64,000 nt of DNA from assembly GCF_017495225.1 (NCBI RefSeq), contig NZ_JAFEIG010000007.1:62001-126000 (forward strand), given 5' to 3'. Below, piece after piece: positions 44,262-53,202 of this stretch. Position numbers and translations under genes: made by a program. The notes below the pieces were generated by a model, which saw only the letters and a list, made by a program, of their open reading frames with translations, did no database searches and was not told the origin of the DNA. How positions within the stretch are numbered: the stretch's first letter is position 1; each line of letters opens with the position of its first letter. The DNA is from Daejeonella sp. Its GTDB lineage: Bacteria; Bacteroidota; Bacteroidia; Sphingobacteriales; Sphingobacteriaceae.

Positions 44262-45428
44262 ATGAGTCCCATTTTCAATTATCCAAACAAAGTAAAAGAT
44301 AAATTTTTAGAACTTTTCAATCAGGAACCTCTATTTGTCCGCTCACCAGGGCGTATCAACCTTATTGGTGAGCATACCGATTATAATTTAGGATTTGTGC
44401 TCCCTGCGGCAATAAATAAGGCAATTTATTTAGGCATTCAAAAGCGTAAGGATCAGCTCATTAAAATACATTCATTGGATTTTAATAATGATTTTCAGGG
44501 GGATATCAATGAGCTAAAATCATCTGATAAATTATGGCCAGATTACCTTTTAGGAGTTGTGCAGCAGATTCAAAAAAAGCATCAGATTCAACAGGGTTTT
44601 AATATTGTGTTTGGTGGGGATATTCCTCCGGGCGCGGGACTCTCATCATCTGCTGCGCTTGAATGTGCCATGGCCTTCGGATTGAACCATATTTTCAATC
44701 TTTCTTATGAAAAAATGGATTTGGTTAAATTGGCTCAAGCTGCTGAAAATGAATTTGTTGGAGTGAAATGTGGCATCATGGACCAGTTTGCAAGCATGTT
44801 CGGTAAGAATAATCAATTAATGCGCCTCGATTGCCGAAGCCTAGATTTTGCTTACGTTCCCTTCCAAGCTGATGATATTCAAATCGTATTATTTGATACT
44901 CGCGTAAAACATTCACTGGCTTCTTCGGCTTATAATGAGCGAAGAGAAGAATGCGAACAAGGAGTAAAATGGATTCAAGAAATACATCCCGAGGTGAAAA
45001 GCTTGAGAGATGCCAGCGAGAAGATGTTATTAAAATATGTCAAGCCTAAAAATCAGAAAATTTACGAGCGATGCAATTTCATCGTTTCCGAAATCCAAAG
45101 ACTCCAAGAAGCTTGTAATGATCTCGAAAACAATGATTTACAAAGCTTCGGGAAACGTATGTTTGAAACTCATGCTGGTTTAAAAGATTTATATAAAGTA
45201 AGCTGCGATGAGCTCGATTTGCTTGTCGATTTAGTTAAAGATAATCCCAATGTTTTGGGTGCTAGAATGATGGGTGGTGGTTTTGGTGGCTGCACCATCA
45301 ATTTAGTAAAAAAGGAAGCTGTTGAAGATTTGATTGCTCAAGTAAGTGCATCCTATCATGCTAAAACTGGCTCCGAGATGCTGATTTACCTAGTAAAAAT
45401 TGAGGATGGAACATCCATAATTAATTGA
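44262..45428 (+). CDS. galK: Galactokinase
   Basis: A 388-aa GHMP kinase that phosphorylates galactose at C1 (Leloir pathway). Motifs: the galactokinase signature GRINLIGEHTDYNLGFVLP, the GHMP ATP-binding loop PPGAGLSSSAALE, catalytic Asp in VKCGIMDQFASMFG, and the C-terminal GARMMGGGFGGCTI. No galT or mutarotase lies beside it here. It converges on xylA, with a strong shared terminator between. Confidence 0.96.
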   Translation: MSPIFNYPNKVKDKFLELFNQEPLFVRSPGRINLIGEHTDYNLGFVLPAAINKAIYLGIQKRKDQLIKIHSLDFNNDFQGDINELKSSDKLWPDYLLGVVQQIQKKHQIQQGFNIVFGGDIPPGAGLSSSAALECAMAFGLNHIFNLSYEKMDLVKLAQAAENEFVGVKCGIMDQFASMFGKNNQLMRLDCRSLDFAYVPFQADDIQIVLFDTRVKHSLASSAYNERREECEQGVKWIQEIHPEVKSLRDASEKMLLKYVKPKNQKIYERCNFIVSEIQRLQEACNDLENNDLQSFGKRMFETHAGLKDLYKVSCDELDLLVDLVKDNPNVLGARMMGGGFGGCTINLVKKEAVEDLIAQVSASYHAKTGSEMLIYLVKIEDGTSIIN

Positions 45429-45430
45429 AG

Positions 45431-45465
45431 ATCAATCTTTTAATAGCGCTTATTAAAAGATTGAT
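45431..45465. terminator. Bidirectional terminator between galK and xylA
   Basis: A perfect 15-bp stem ATCAATCTTTTAATA / TATTAAAAGATTGAT with a 5-nt loop. T-rich on both strands, so it can stop transcripts from both sides. Confidence 0.88.
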
Positions 45466-45493
45466 TTCATTCAAAAAATTTATATCAAAAAGA

Positions 45494-46825
45494 TTAAATA
45501 AAACGATTAACCAAATTTTCTAAATATTCCTGCTTGCCACTTCTCACCTCTGGCTCTCCCTTTTCAATGGCATAATTGCGAAGGTCTTCCAAAGTCAATT
45601 TGCCATTTTCAAAATCTTTGCCTTTTCCGCTATCAAATGAGGCATATCGATCGGCACGAATCTTTTTATAATCAGATTTATTGAGAATATTATCGGCTGC
45701 AATCAAAGCACGAGCAAAATTGTCCATTCCGCCTATATGCGCATAAAATAAATCAGCTGGATCAGTCGAATTTCTACGGATTTTAGCATCAAAATTTATT
45801 CCCCCACCCTGAAAACCACCTGCTTCAAGTATCACAAGCATGGCCTCAGTCAGTTCATTGATATTATTTGGAAACTGATCGGTATCCCAACCATTTTGAT
45901 AATCTCCGCGATTAGCATCCATTGATCCTAAAAGGCCAGCATCGGCACTCACTTGCAATTCATGCTGGAAAGTATGTCCCGCAAGGGTAGCATGGTTAAC
46001 TTCAATATTTAATTTAAAATCATCCATTAGGTTAAACTGACGTAAAAATGCAATAACCGTCGCCGCATCATAATCATACTGATGCTTGCTCGGCTCACAA
46101 GGCTTCGGCTCAATAAAGAAAGTCCCCTTAAAACCTTGCTTACGCGCATAATCCTTCGCCATATGTAAAAACTGAGCCAAATGCTCCTGCTCGCGTTTCA
46201 TATCGGTATTGAGCAAAGACATATAGCCTTCTCTACCACCCCAAAACACGTAATTTTCACCTCCAAGACTGATGGTAGCATCCAAAGCGGCTTTTACTTG
46301 GGCACCTGCGTGACTTAATACATGAAAATCAGGGTTTGTTGATGCGCCATTCATATACCTACGATGTGAAAATAAATTGGCGGTCCCCCATAATAATTTC
46401 ACACCACTCGCCGACTGCTTTTGCTTCGCGTATTCAGTTATTGCCTGCAAACGGCGTTCATTTTCATGGATATCATTTCCATAATCTACAATATCCACAT
46501 CGTGGAAGCAGTAAAAAGGCAGGTTCATTTTGGTAATGAACTCAAATGCCGCATCCATTTTATCTTTAGCGCGCTCAATGGCATCACTTTTTTTATCCCA
46601 AGGAAAAAGGTGTGTAGGCTCACCAAATGGATCAGCCCCATTCCCGACAAAAGAATGCCAATAAGCACAAGCAAAACGAAGGGTTTCCTTCATTGTTTTT
46701 CCGCCAATAACACGATTCTCATCGTAATAACGAAAAGCTAATGGATTATCAGATTCTAGACCCTCATACTTAATTTGGCCAATTCCTTTGAAAAATTCTT
46801 GATCTCCTGTGATGATACTTGACAT
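45494..46825 (-). CDS. xylA: Xylose isomerase
   Basis: Converts D-xylose to D-xylulose; 443 aa, class II length. Motifs: [13 protein letters not shown] with the catalytic His, VFWGGREGY, the metal/substrate loop [17 protein letters not shown], and [15 protein letters not shown] 46825 ([20 protein letters not shown]) is the usual family N-terminus; 46852 adds an unlikely extension. It is downstream of xylB by 139 bp on the same strand. Confidence 0.96.
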   Translation of the reverse strand: MSSIITGDQEFFKGIGQIKYEGLESDNPLAFRYYDENRVIGGKTMKETLRFACAYWHSFVGNGADPFGEPTHLFPWDKKSDAIERAKDKMDAAFEFITKMNLPFYCFHDVDIVDYGNDIHENERRLQAITEYAKQKQSASGVKLLWGTANLFSHRRYMNGASTNPDFHVLSHAGAQVKAALDATISLGGENYVFWGGREGYMSLLNTDMKREQEHLAQFLHMAKDYARKQGFKGTFFIEPKPCEPSKHQYDYDAATVIAFLRQFNLMDDFKLNIEVNHATLAGHTFQHELQVSADAGLLGSMDANRGDYQNGWDTDQFPNNINELTEAMLVILEAGGFQGGGINFDAKIRRNSTDPADLFYAHIGGMDNFARALIAADNILNKSDYKKIRADRYASFDSGKGKDFENGKLTLEDLRNYAIEKGEPEVRSGKQEYLENLVNRFI

Positions 46826-46964
46826 ATTTTCCTGTTTGATTTTATTCCTCAATTTCGCTTTGCGCGATGCTAAATATTAAAAGAAATTGTAATTTATATA
46901 TTTTATGTGAGATGAAAAAGATTGCGATTGTGATATTCAGGATTAAAGGAAAAATCCATTGATT

Positions 46965-48440
46965 TTATTTCAAATGCTGTTTCAAAAGTGCTTTCCATTC
47001 TTGATAAACTGTGTCGTATTCATTCACTTGCGTGGGCTCGACTAATTTTAATGCTTTCACGCGACTAAATGCATTATCAGTGGTGAAGACCTTAATTCCA
47101 ATTCCTGCTCCAATTGCTGCCCCCATGCTTCCTTCATTGCTGTGAAGTTCTAAGGGAACGCCACACGAATTGACAAAGGCCTGCTGAAAAAGCTCGCTAG
47201 AGAACATATTAGCATATCCTGCACGTATCATACTGATATTTATGCCATTATCTCGCATAATATCGAGTCCGTATCTAAATGCAAAAGCGATACCTTCTTG
47301 TACCGCTCTAAAAATATGCGCCTGACCATGGATATTGAGGTCGATTTGATGAAAATGAGCACCAATAGTCTGATTACTCAACATTCGCTCAGCACCATTT
47401 CCAAAAGGAAGAATTTTTAATCCGCTGCTCCCCAAAGGAATTTTAGCAGCTTCTACATTCATTTGCTCATAACTTAATCCAGCTGCCACTACATCTTTCA
47501 CCCAACGATTCAGAATACCTGTCCCGTTTATGCAGAGCAAAACCCCTAATCTTTTAATTTGAGAGCTATAATTTACATGAGCAAAGGTATTTACCCTGGA
47601 TTGCGAATCATAAGAAAGTTGATTAGAAACACCATAAATTACGCCAGATGTGCCTCCATTAGCCGCAACTTCTCCAGGATTAAGAACATTCAAAGACAGC
47701 GCATTATTTGGCTGATCGCCTGCCTTATAACTCACTATGGTTGAAGGATTTAACGATAGTTTTGCTGCTACAGATTTATCTAAAGAACCATGATCAGCAA
47801 AAACAGGTAATATTTCAGGAATTAACGAGGTATCAAATCCGTAGTAATTAAAAACATCTTTAGAAAGCTCATTATTCTTAAAATCCCAAAATATTCCTTC
47901 AGAAAGTGCTGAAATACTGGTACTTATCTTCCCCGTCATCTTCATTGCTATGAAATCACCCGGAAGCATTATTTTATCAACTTTTTCAAAAATATGTGGC
48001 TCATTTTGCTTTACCCAAGCCAATTTTGAGGCGGTAAAATTTCCGGGCGAGTTAAGCAGATGTGAAAGGCATTTTTCCTCACCAATAGCCGAAAACGCAG
48101 CATTTCCTAAATCAACCGCCCTGCTATCACACCAAATAATCGAATTTCTTAAAACTTGTTGATTCTTATCTACCAGCACTAATCCGTGCATTTGATAAGC
48201 AATACCAATTGCCTGAATATCAGCTGGATTATAAAGATTTAAAGCATGAGCTTTTAAAATTGCCTCTTGCACATGCTCCCACCAAAGTTCAGGAGATTGC
48301 TCCGCCCAACCCGCTTGCTCCGCAATAATTTCGGTCTCCTTTTCGGGATATTGAACGGTACAAATACAGGTCTGAGTATCAGAATCAATAACTGAAACTT
48401 TAATGGATGAAGTGCCGAGGTCAATTCCGAGTAATAGCAT
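46965..48440 (-). CDS. xylB: Xylulokinase
   Basis: Phosphorylates D-xylulose, the product of xylA, to feed the pentose-phosphate pathway. The 491-aa FGGY kinase starts LLLGIDLGTSSIKVSVID (phosphate-1 motif), followed by GWAEQSPELWWE, YQMHGLVLVD, the FGGY signatures around MLPGDFIAMKMTG and the C-terminal IRAGYANMFSSELFQQ. It is first in a xylBA operon. The 395 bp upstream consist of dispersed repeats; no regulator lies adjacent. Confidence 0.95.
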   Translation of the reverse strand: MLLLGIDLGTSSIKVSVIDSDTQTCICTVQYPEKETEIIAEQAGWAEQSPELWWEHVQEAILKAHALNLYNPADIQAIGIAYQMHGLVLVDKNQQVLRNSIIWCDSRAVDLGNAAFSAIGEEKCLSHLLNSPGNFTASKLAWVKQNEPHIFEKVDKIMLPGDFIAMKMTGKISTSISALSEGIFWDFKNNELSKDVFNYYGFDTSLIPEILPVFADHGSLDKSVAAKLSLNPSTIVSYKAGDQPNNALSLNVLNPGEVAANGGTSGVIYGVSNQLSYDSQSRVNTFAHVNYSSQIKRLGVLLCINGTGILNRWVKDVVAAGLSYEQMNVEAAKIPLGSSGLKILPFGNGAERMLSNQTIGAHFHQIDLNIHGQAHIFRAVQEGIAFAFRYGLDIMRDNGINISMIRAGYANMFSSELFQQAFVNSCGVPLELHSNEGSMGAAIGAGIGIKVFTTDNAFSRVKALKLVEPTQVNEYDTVYQEWKALLKQHLK

Positions 48441-48835
48441 AATCAGTTAACGGTTGTCAGTTGTCAGGCTAGCGACATCTGGAAGACGGTTAAAATTGAC
48501 TCCCGCAGATTTTCGCGGATTAGCGCAGAGGTAATCTGCGAAATTCTGCGTGATCTGCGGGGAAAAATATTTATATGGTGGCTGAGATTCTCGAAGCCAA
48601 GTTCAATCATCTTTTAAAATCTAATTTAAAATATTTAAAATTAAGATGATTTAAAAATTAATTTTTAAAAATCAATCTAATCAAAAAAATCATAGTTCAG
48701 ACAATTAATAGTTAGTTGTGAGATACTTACTCTCATCCTTAATCTTTGATCCTTTATCTAAAAATGTCGCTTGTCTGACAACTGATAACTGACAACTGTT
48801 AACTACCAACTGATAACTGATAACCGCCAACTGAT
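48441..48835. repeat. Dispersed-repeat patch including composite element copy 2
   Basis: 48455-48600 is the inverted near-copy of 41477-41622: TTGTCAGGCTAGCGACATCT, the palindrome CCCGCAGAT ... ATCTGCGGGG (48501-48562), and GGTGGCTGAGATTCTCGAAG. After it come an ATCTAATCAAAAAAATCATA-type repeat and a run of TAACTGATAACTGACAACTG units (48778-48833). No gene is seen. Confidence 0.88.
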
Positions 48836-50017
48836 TCATATTAGCTTCTGATACGTCCTCAACCACAAATCAGGCATTTCACCTGAATTAGCTAATTGAT
48901 AATCTTCATATCTACAAGGCACCAAATGATGTCTTTCGTTTTTTGAGCCTCCTGTAGGATATGGGACCTGCATCCACCAGCGATCAGTCTTTTTACTCTT
49001 CACAAATACCAGTTCATGTGTACCATCCTTTAAACTGGTACGGTAGGTAATGTACTGTGATTTTGGGAGCATTGGTAATTCCTTTTTACGGTTATAAAAA
49101 CCATCGATAAAGTACCATACCATTTGGGAAAGAAGCATTGCTGTTTGTCCCCTAGGATCATACTCCGGATTATATTCATAAAAGCCAATGGAGGATAATT
49201 TATCGTTCATCCCTGCGTAACGTGCTATCTGACAGGCATCTTCGCCATAAAAACCATTGGGACTAGCATTTGCGTTTCCTTCTGCATCCGCCGAACGGAT
49301 AGCCGAAATATCAAAGCTAAGCATATTGGCATTCCGGATAATTGGCTCGGCAATACTTATATTATTTCTGAAGTCGCCAAGTCGGTGAACATCAAAATAT
49401 AGCTTATCCATCAACTTTAAACTTTCTTGATTCACAAAAAAGGTTTGATAACCGATATTGCTGAAATTAAACAAGTAGTTGGGCTGATGTAAAAATATTT
49501 TATTGAGATAAGATTTAGAGCTGGTTTCGATTGTATCATCCTGATTTTCATCTAGATCAAAGTGCGAATCGACTACTAAAAGGTCAACCTTTTGCTCCAA
49601 TTCTTCATAAGCCATAAACTGCGCGTAGCTTAAGTCCTGACCACCACCAATAATTATAGGAAGAATATCAAGTTTAATAAGTTCGGCGACTACTAATTTG
49701 AGGGCTACATAAGTATCCGAAACAGTATGACCTGCTTTAATATTTCCAAGATCTACAATTCGGCTTGTATAATTGCCTTCATTGAGTTCATAGAATTTCT
49801 TTCTGAAAAAATCTGGCGCTTTGGCGGTCCCTTTATTATTTCCAGCATTTCTTCCATCAAGCACTCCAATTAAAGCGACATCAAATTGATGATCCTCTAA
49901 ATCTGGGAATTGTTGATGGTAAACCTCTATTTTCGAACCTAAATGGCTGCTATAGAAACCATCGGCAGGAATTAAACTATTGAAATCAACAGGACTAAGA
50001 AAATCAGATAATGACAT
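48836..50017 (-). CDS. Ureohydrolase-family protein (arginase / formimidoylglutamase-like)
   Basis: A 393-aa protein of the arginase fold. Family motifs are present but altered: GGGQD (Gln127 where the first Mn-binding His normally sits), DSHFDLDEN (Asp150, His152, Asp154 kept) and SFDISAIRS (Asp236 kept, Ser238 for the second Asp). The C-terminal 60 residues (RWWMQVPYPTGGSKNERHHL) form an extension not found in arginase. It may use a different metal set, or may be a degraded enzyme. Often annotated as formimidoylglutamase. It is divergent from the reductase/epimerase gene. Confidence 0.8.
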   Translation of the reverse strand: MSLSDFLSPVDFNSLIPADGFYSSHLGSKIEVYHQQFPDLEDHQFDVALIGVLDGRNAGNNKGTAKAPDFFRKKFYELNEGNYTSRIVDLGNIKAGHTVSDTYVALKLVVAELIKLDILPIIIGGGQDLSYAQFMAYEELEQKVDLLVVDSHFDLDENQDDTIETSSKSYLNKIFLHQPNYLFNFSNIGYQTFFVNQESLKLMDKLYFDVHRLGDFRNNISIAEPIIRNANMLSFDISAIRSADAEGNANASPNGFYGEDACQIARYAGMNDKLSSIGFYEYNPEYDPRGQTAMLLSQMVWYFIDGFYNRKKELPMLPKSQYITYRTSLKDGTHELVFVKSKKTDRWWMQVPYPTGGSKNERHHLVPCRYEDYQLANSGEMPDLWLRTYQKLI

Positions 50018-50136
50018 AAAATATTTTGTACCTGTGAATGGATTAATTAAAGATCTTCAAATTGGTAAATTTTTGCTGAAATGAAGAATAATTTTTTTTT
50101 GAGCATACACTCAAAGCAAATATCAGTTTATTCAGT

Positions 50137-50144
50137 TACTTTTG
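50137..50144 (+). promoter_or_regulatory. Predicted -7 box of the epimerase/reductase gene
   Basis: TACTTTTG fits TAnnTTTG and lies 25 nt before the ATG at 50170. Confidence 0.4.
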
Positions 50145-50169
50145 AAAGCATTAATAAAAATTCATCAGG

Positions 50170-51141
50170 ATGATTTTAGTCACCGGCGCCACCGGTTTTT
50201 TAGGTTCAGAATTAATCAGACAATTAATCTTAAAGGGCGAAAAAGTCAGAGCAATCAAACGCGAGTCCTCTATTTTGCCTGCCCTCCTTAAAAATGAGAC
50301 AGAAATTGAGTGGTTTACTGCCGACATCCTCGATTATTTTGCCCTAAAAGATGCTATGGAGGGCATTAGCAAGGTATATCATTGTGCCGCCTTTATTTCT
50401 TTCGACCCTGCAGATAAAAAATTATTGAGAAAAGTAAATGTGGAAGGCACCATCAATTTACTCAATGTAAGTATGGAGATGAATGTTTCTCGTTTCTTGC
50501 ATGTAAGTTCGGTAGCCGCTCTTGGTGAAAGTAAAAAAGAGGAGCTGATTACGGAAAATGAGCATTGGGAACATGGTCCGAACGCTAGCAATTATTCCAT
50601 CTCCAAATATGAAAGTGAGATGGAGGTTTTTAGGGCTAATGCCGAGGGCTTAAATACTATTATCGTTAATCCATCGATTATTATAGGGAAAAATGCGGGC
50701 AATCAAGGTAGCGGACAGCTCTTTGAAACCATACAAAAAGGACTAAATTATTATCCTGGAGGCTCTTTTGGCTATGTTGACGTGGAAGATGTAGCCAAAT
50801 CCATGATTTTATTAATGGACTCCGATATTTCGGATGAACGATTTATAATCAATGCCGAAAATTGGAGCTACCGCGATTTTTTTACGGAAATTGCCGATAA
50901 TTTCGGTAAAAAACCACCACAAATTGCCTTGATGCCATGGATGATGAATCTTGCCTATTTAGGAACTCGATTCTTATCATTTTTTACAGGCAAAAAGCAT
51001 GGACTTACAAGTGAAACCGCATCAAGTGCATTCAAAAAAAGTAATTTTTCTAATGAAAAAGTCAAAAAGACCTTAAATTTAGAGTTTAAACCTATAAAAC
51101 AATCAATAAGCGAAATTTGCCATAATTTTCAAACCCATTAA
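50170..51141 (+). CDS. NAD(P)-dependent extended SDR (epimerase/dihydroflavonol-reductase-like)
   Basis: A 323-aa Rossmann enzyme. The cofactor motif is VTGATGFLGSELIRQL; the catalytic YxxxK is YSISKYESE, preceded by HVSSVAALG with the Ser. It resembles dihydroflavonol-4-reductase-like and NAD-dependent epimerase families. Substrate unknown. The serB-like gene starts 16 bp downstream, so they are probably co-transcribed. Confidence 0.85.
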   Translation: MILVTGATGFLGSELIRQLILKGEKVRAIKRESSILPALLKNETEIEWFTADILDYFALKDAMEGISKVYHCAAFISFDPADKKLLRKVNVEGTINLLNVSMEMNVSRFLHVSSVAALGESKKEELITENEHWEHGPNASNYSISKYESEMEVFRANAEGLNTIIVNPSIIIGKNAGNQGSGQLFETIQKGLNYYPGGSFGYVDVEDVAKSMILLMDSDISDERFIINAENWSYRDFFTEIADNFGKKPPQIALMPWMMNLAYLGTRFLSFFTGKKHGLTSETASSAFKKSNFSNEKVKKTLNLEFKPIKQSISEICHNFQTH

Positions 51142-51157
51142 TAGAAATAACAGTCCC

Positions 51158-52450
51158 TTGAAGCAGTTTTACATCATAGATTTCGATAGTACCTTCACTC
51201 AGGTGGAGGCATTAGATGAATTAGCCCGAATTTCTCTAAAAAATCACCCAGATAAGGAAAAAATCTATAAAAAGATTGAAGACTTAACCAATTTAGCGAT
51301 GGAAGGCAAAATGTCGTTTAGGGAGAGTTTGAGTGGTCGCGTGCGACTTTTAGAAGCGAATCGCAGTCATTTAAAAGAGCTAATTAGTGTTTTAAAAAAG
51401 AAAGTTTCTTCCTCATTCTCAAGAAATAAAACATTCTTTAAAAAGCATTCTGATTCAGTACTTATAGTTTCTGGGGGATTTAAAGAATTTATCATTCCCG
51501 TGGTGCTCCCCTATCATATTGCCAAAGAAAATATTTATGCCAATACCTTTATTTTTGATGACAATGACCAAATTATTGGCTATGATGAACAAAACCCACT
51601 TTCCAATGAAGGTGGTAAAGTTACTTTACTAAAGGAGCTCGACCTTAAAGGAGATATTTATGGAATTGGGGATGGGCACTCCGATTTTCAGCTAAAAGAA
51701 TTTGGCATGATCAAGAAATTTTATGCCTTTACCGAAAATATTGAGCGTAAAACTGTAGCCGAAAAAGCCGATCATGTTACTCCCAGCTTTGATGAGTTTT
51801 TATACGTAAATAATCTACCTCGAGCAATTTCATATCCCAAAAACAGAATTTTATGTCTTGTAATTGGAGAAGTGCCAGTTGAAGCTATTCAAACACTAAA
51901 AAAAGACGGATTTTCAATTCGACATAAGAAAAGTTTTGAAGAAAAATATGTAGCCGATGTGGGGATGATGCTACTTGCTAATGGCGAAATTTTAGAACGT
52001 GAAAAATTAGAACGTGCAGTAAAATTGAAAACTATTGGCTATTTGGGAAATAGTGAGCCTAAATTATCGCATGGACTCTGCACTGATATGGGAATTGTAA
52101 TTTTTGACGATCCTAAGAAAAATCCTAAAAACCCACAGCTTATTGCCAAAAGAATGATCAATTTCATTAATCATGGGCATACTTATGTGAGTGCAAACTT
52201 CCCGAATTTACAATTACCACGTATTGTGGGTGCCCACCGACTCATTCATATTCACAAAAATATGCCGGGCATCATGGCTCAAATAAATAGCGTATTTGCT
52301 AAGCATCACATCAATATTGTAGGTCAATACCTCATGACAAACCCAAGCATTGGGTATGTAATTACTGATGTAAGCGAGGAGTATGATAAAAATGTTTTAA
52401 AAGCACTGAAGCAGATTGATCATACGATAAAGTTTAGGATACTTTATTAG
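51158..52450 (+). CDS. Phosphoserine phosphatase fused to remnant SerA (ACT domain)
   Basis: A 430-aa protein with three parts. Residues 1-220 are a HAD phosphatase: Asp8/Asp10 in DFDSTFTQVEALD, VSGGF, and GDGHSD, all as in SerB. Residues about 225-350 resemble the first part of phosphoglycerate dehydrogenase in Bacteroidota SerB-SerA fusions (SYPKNRILCLVIGE). Residues 354-430 (RLIHIHKNMPGIMAQINSVF) are the SerA ACT domain. The Rossmann NAD-binding domain between them is absent, and the join is in frame. The start is TTG 51158, since no ATG lies before DFDST. Likely a phosphatase with an allosteric serine-binding domain. Confidence 0.82.
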   Translation: MKQFYIIDFDSTFTQVEALDELARISLKNHPDKEKIYKKIEDLTNLAMEGKMSFRESLSGRVRLLEANRSHLKELISVLKKKVSSSFSRNKTFFKKHSDSVLIVSGGFKEFIIPVVLPYHIAKENIYANTFIFDDNDQIIGYDEQNPLSNEGGKVTLLKELDLKGDIYGIGDGHSDFQLKEFGMIKKFYAFTENIERKTVAEKADHVTPSFDEFLYVNNLPRAISYPKNRILCLVIGEVPVEAIQTLKKDGFSIRHKKSFEEKYVADVGMMLLANGEILEREKLERAVKLKTIGYLGNSEPKLSHGLCTDMGIVIFDDPKKNPKNPQLIAKRMINFINHGHTYVSANFPNLQLPRIVGAHRLIHIHKNMPGIMAQINSVFAKHHINIVGQYLMTNPSIGYVITDVSEEYDKNVLKALKQIDHTIKFRILY

Positions 52451-53160
52451 AAGGAAAAGTTTGTCGGTTGTCAGTTGTCAGACTGGCGACATTTGCTACC
52501 CGGTGGCTGAGGTTCTCGAAGCCAAAAAAGAGTTATCAGTTGTCTGTTATCAGTCATCAGGCAAACGACATTTAGTGAACTGGTTTGTCCTTTCTCTTTG
52601 CTACTTGATCATTGCTCTAATCTCCGTAATCACCCTAATCAAATAAATCATCGTTCAGACATGTTAGTTGGTTAGCTGGTTCGTAGTTAGATGGTTAGAA
52701 ATTAGTTTCAAACAGACTTCAATTCTAAATTAATCACAAAGCCTGTCTATAATCCTTATTCTTTTATCCTTGCTCTAATCTCCGTAATCAAACTAATCAA
52801 ATAAATCATCGTTCAGACAATTTATTTCCTAGTCACCGGTAGCTGAGGTACTCAAAGCCAAAAAAGAGTTGTCAGTTGTCTGTTATCTTTATCAGGCTAA
52901 AAACATATGGAGAACTGGTATTTTGTCCTTTCTCTCTGCTCCTTAATCCTTGCTCTAATCTCCGTAATCACCCTAATCAAATAAATCATTGTTCAGACAA
53001 TTTATTTCTTAGCCACCAACGGCTGAGGTTCTCGAAGCCAGACAAAGGTTATCAGTTATCAGTTGTCAGTTATCAGGCTGGACGGATCTTATCAGTTACC
53101 CGCTGGCTGAGGCTCTCGAAGCACGTTAAAGGTTACCTTTTATCCTTCTTATTTCCGCTT
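52451..53160. repeat. Repeat-dense intergenic region upstream of ilvE
   Basis: Three copies of a block around TTGCTCTAATCTCCGTAATC begin at 52612, 52770 and 52950, each followed by ATAAATCATCGTTCAGACA. Four copies of a GGCTGAGGTTCTCGAAGCC element and several GTTATCAGTTGTCAGTTATC runs are mixed in. Reading frames in it (52461-52646, 52876-53172) are not credible genes. The ilvE promoter lies at its right end. Confidence 0.88.
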
Positions 53161-53169
53161 AAAATTCAT

Positions 53170-53177
53170 TAATTTTG
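53170..53177 (+). promoter_or_regulatory. Predicted -7 box of ilvE
   Basis: TAATTTTG fits TAnnTTTG, 25 nt before the GTG start. Confidence 0.45.
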
Positions 53178-53202
53178 CGCAAACATTTTAATCCATAACA
53201 AG

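Noticed and set aside
52461-53172. Two frames of 61 and 98 codons
   Set aside because: They run through dispersed repeats and change sequence with repeat boundaries; no protein-like features.
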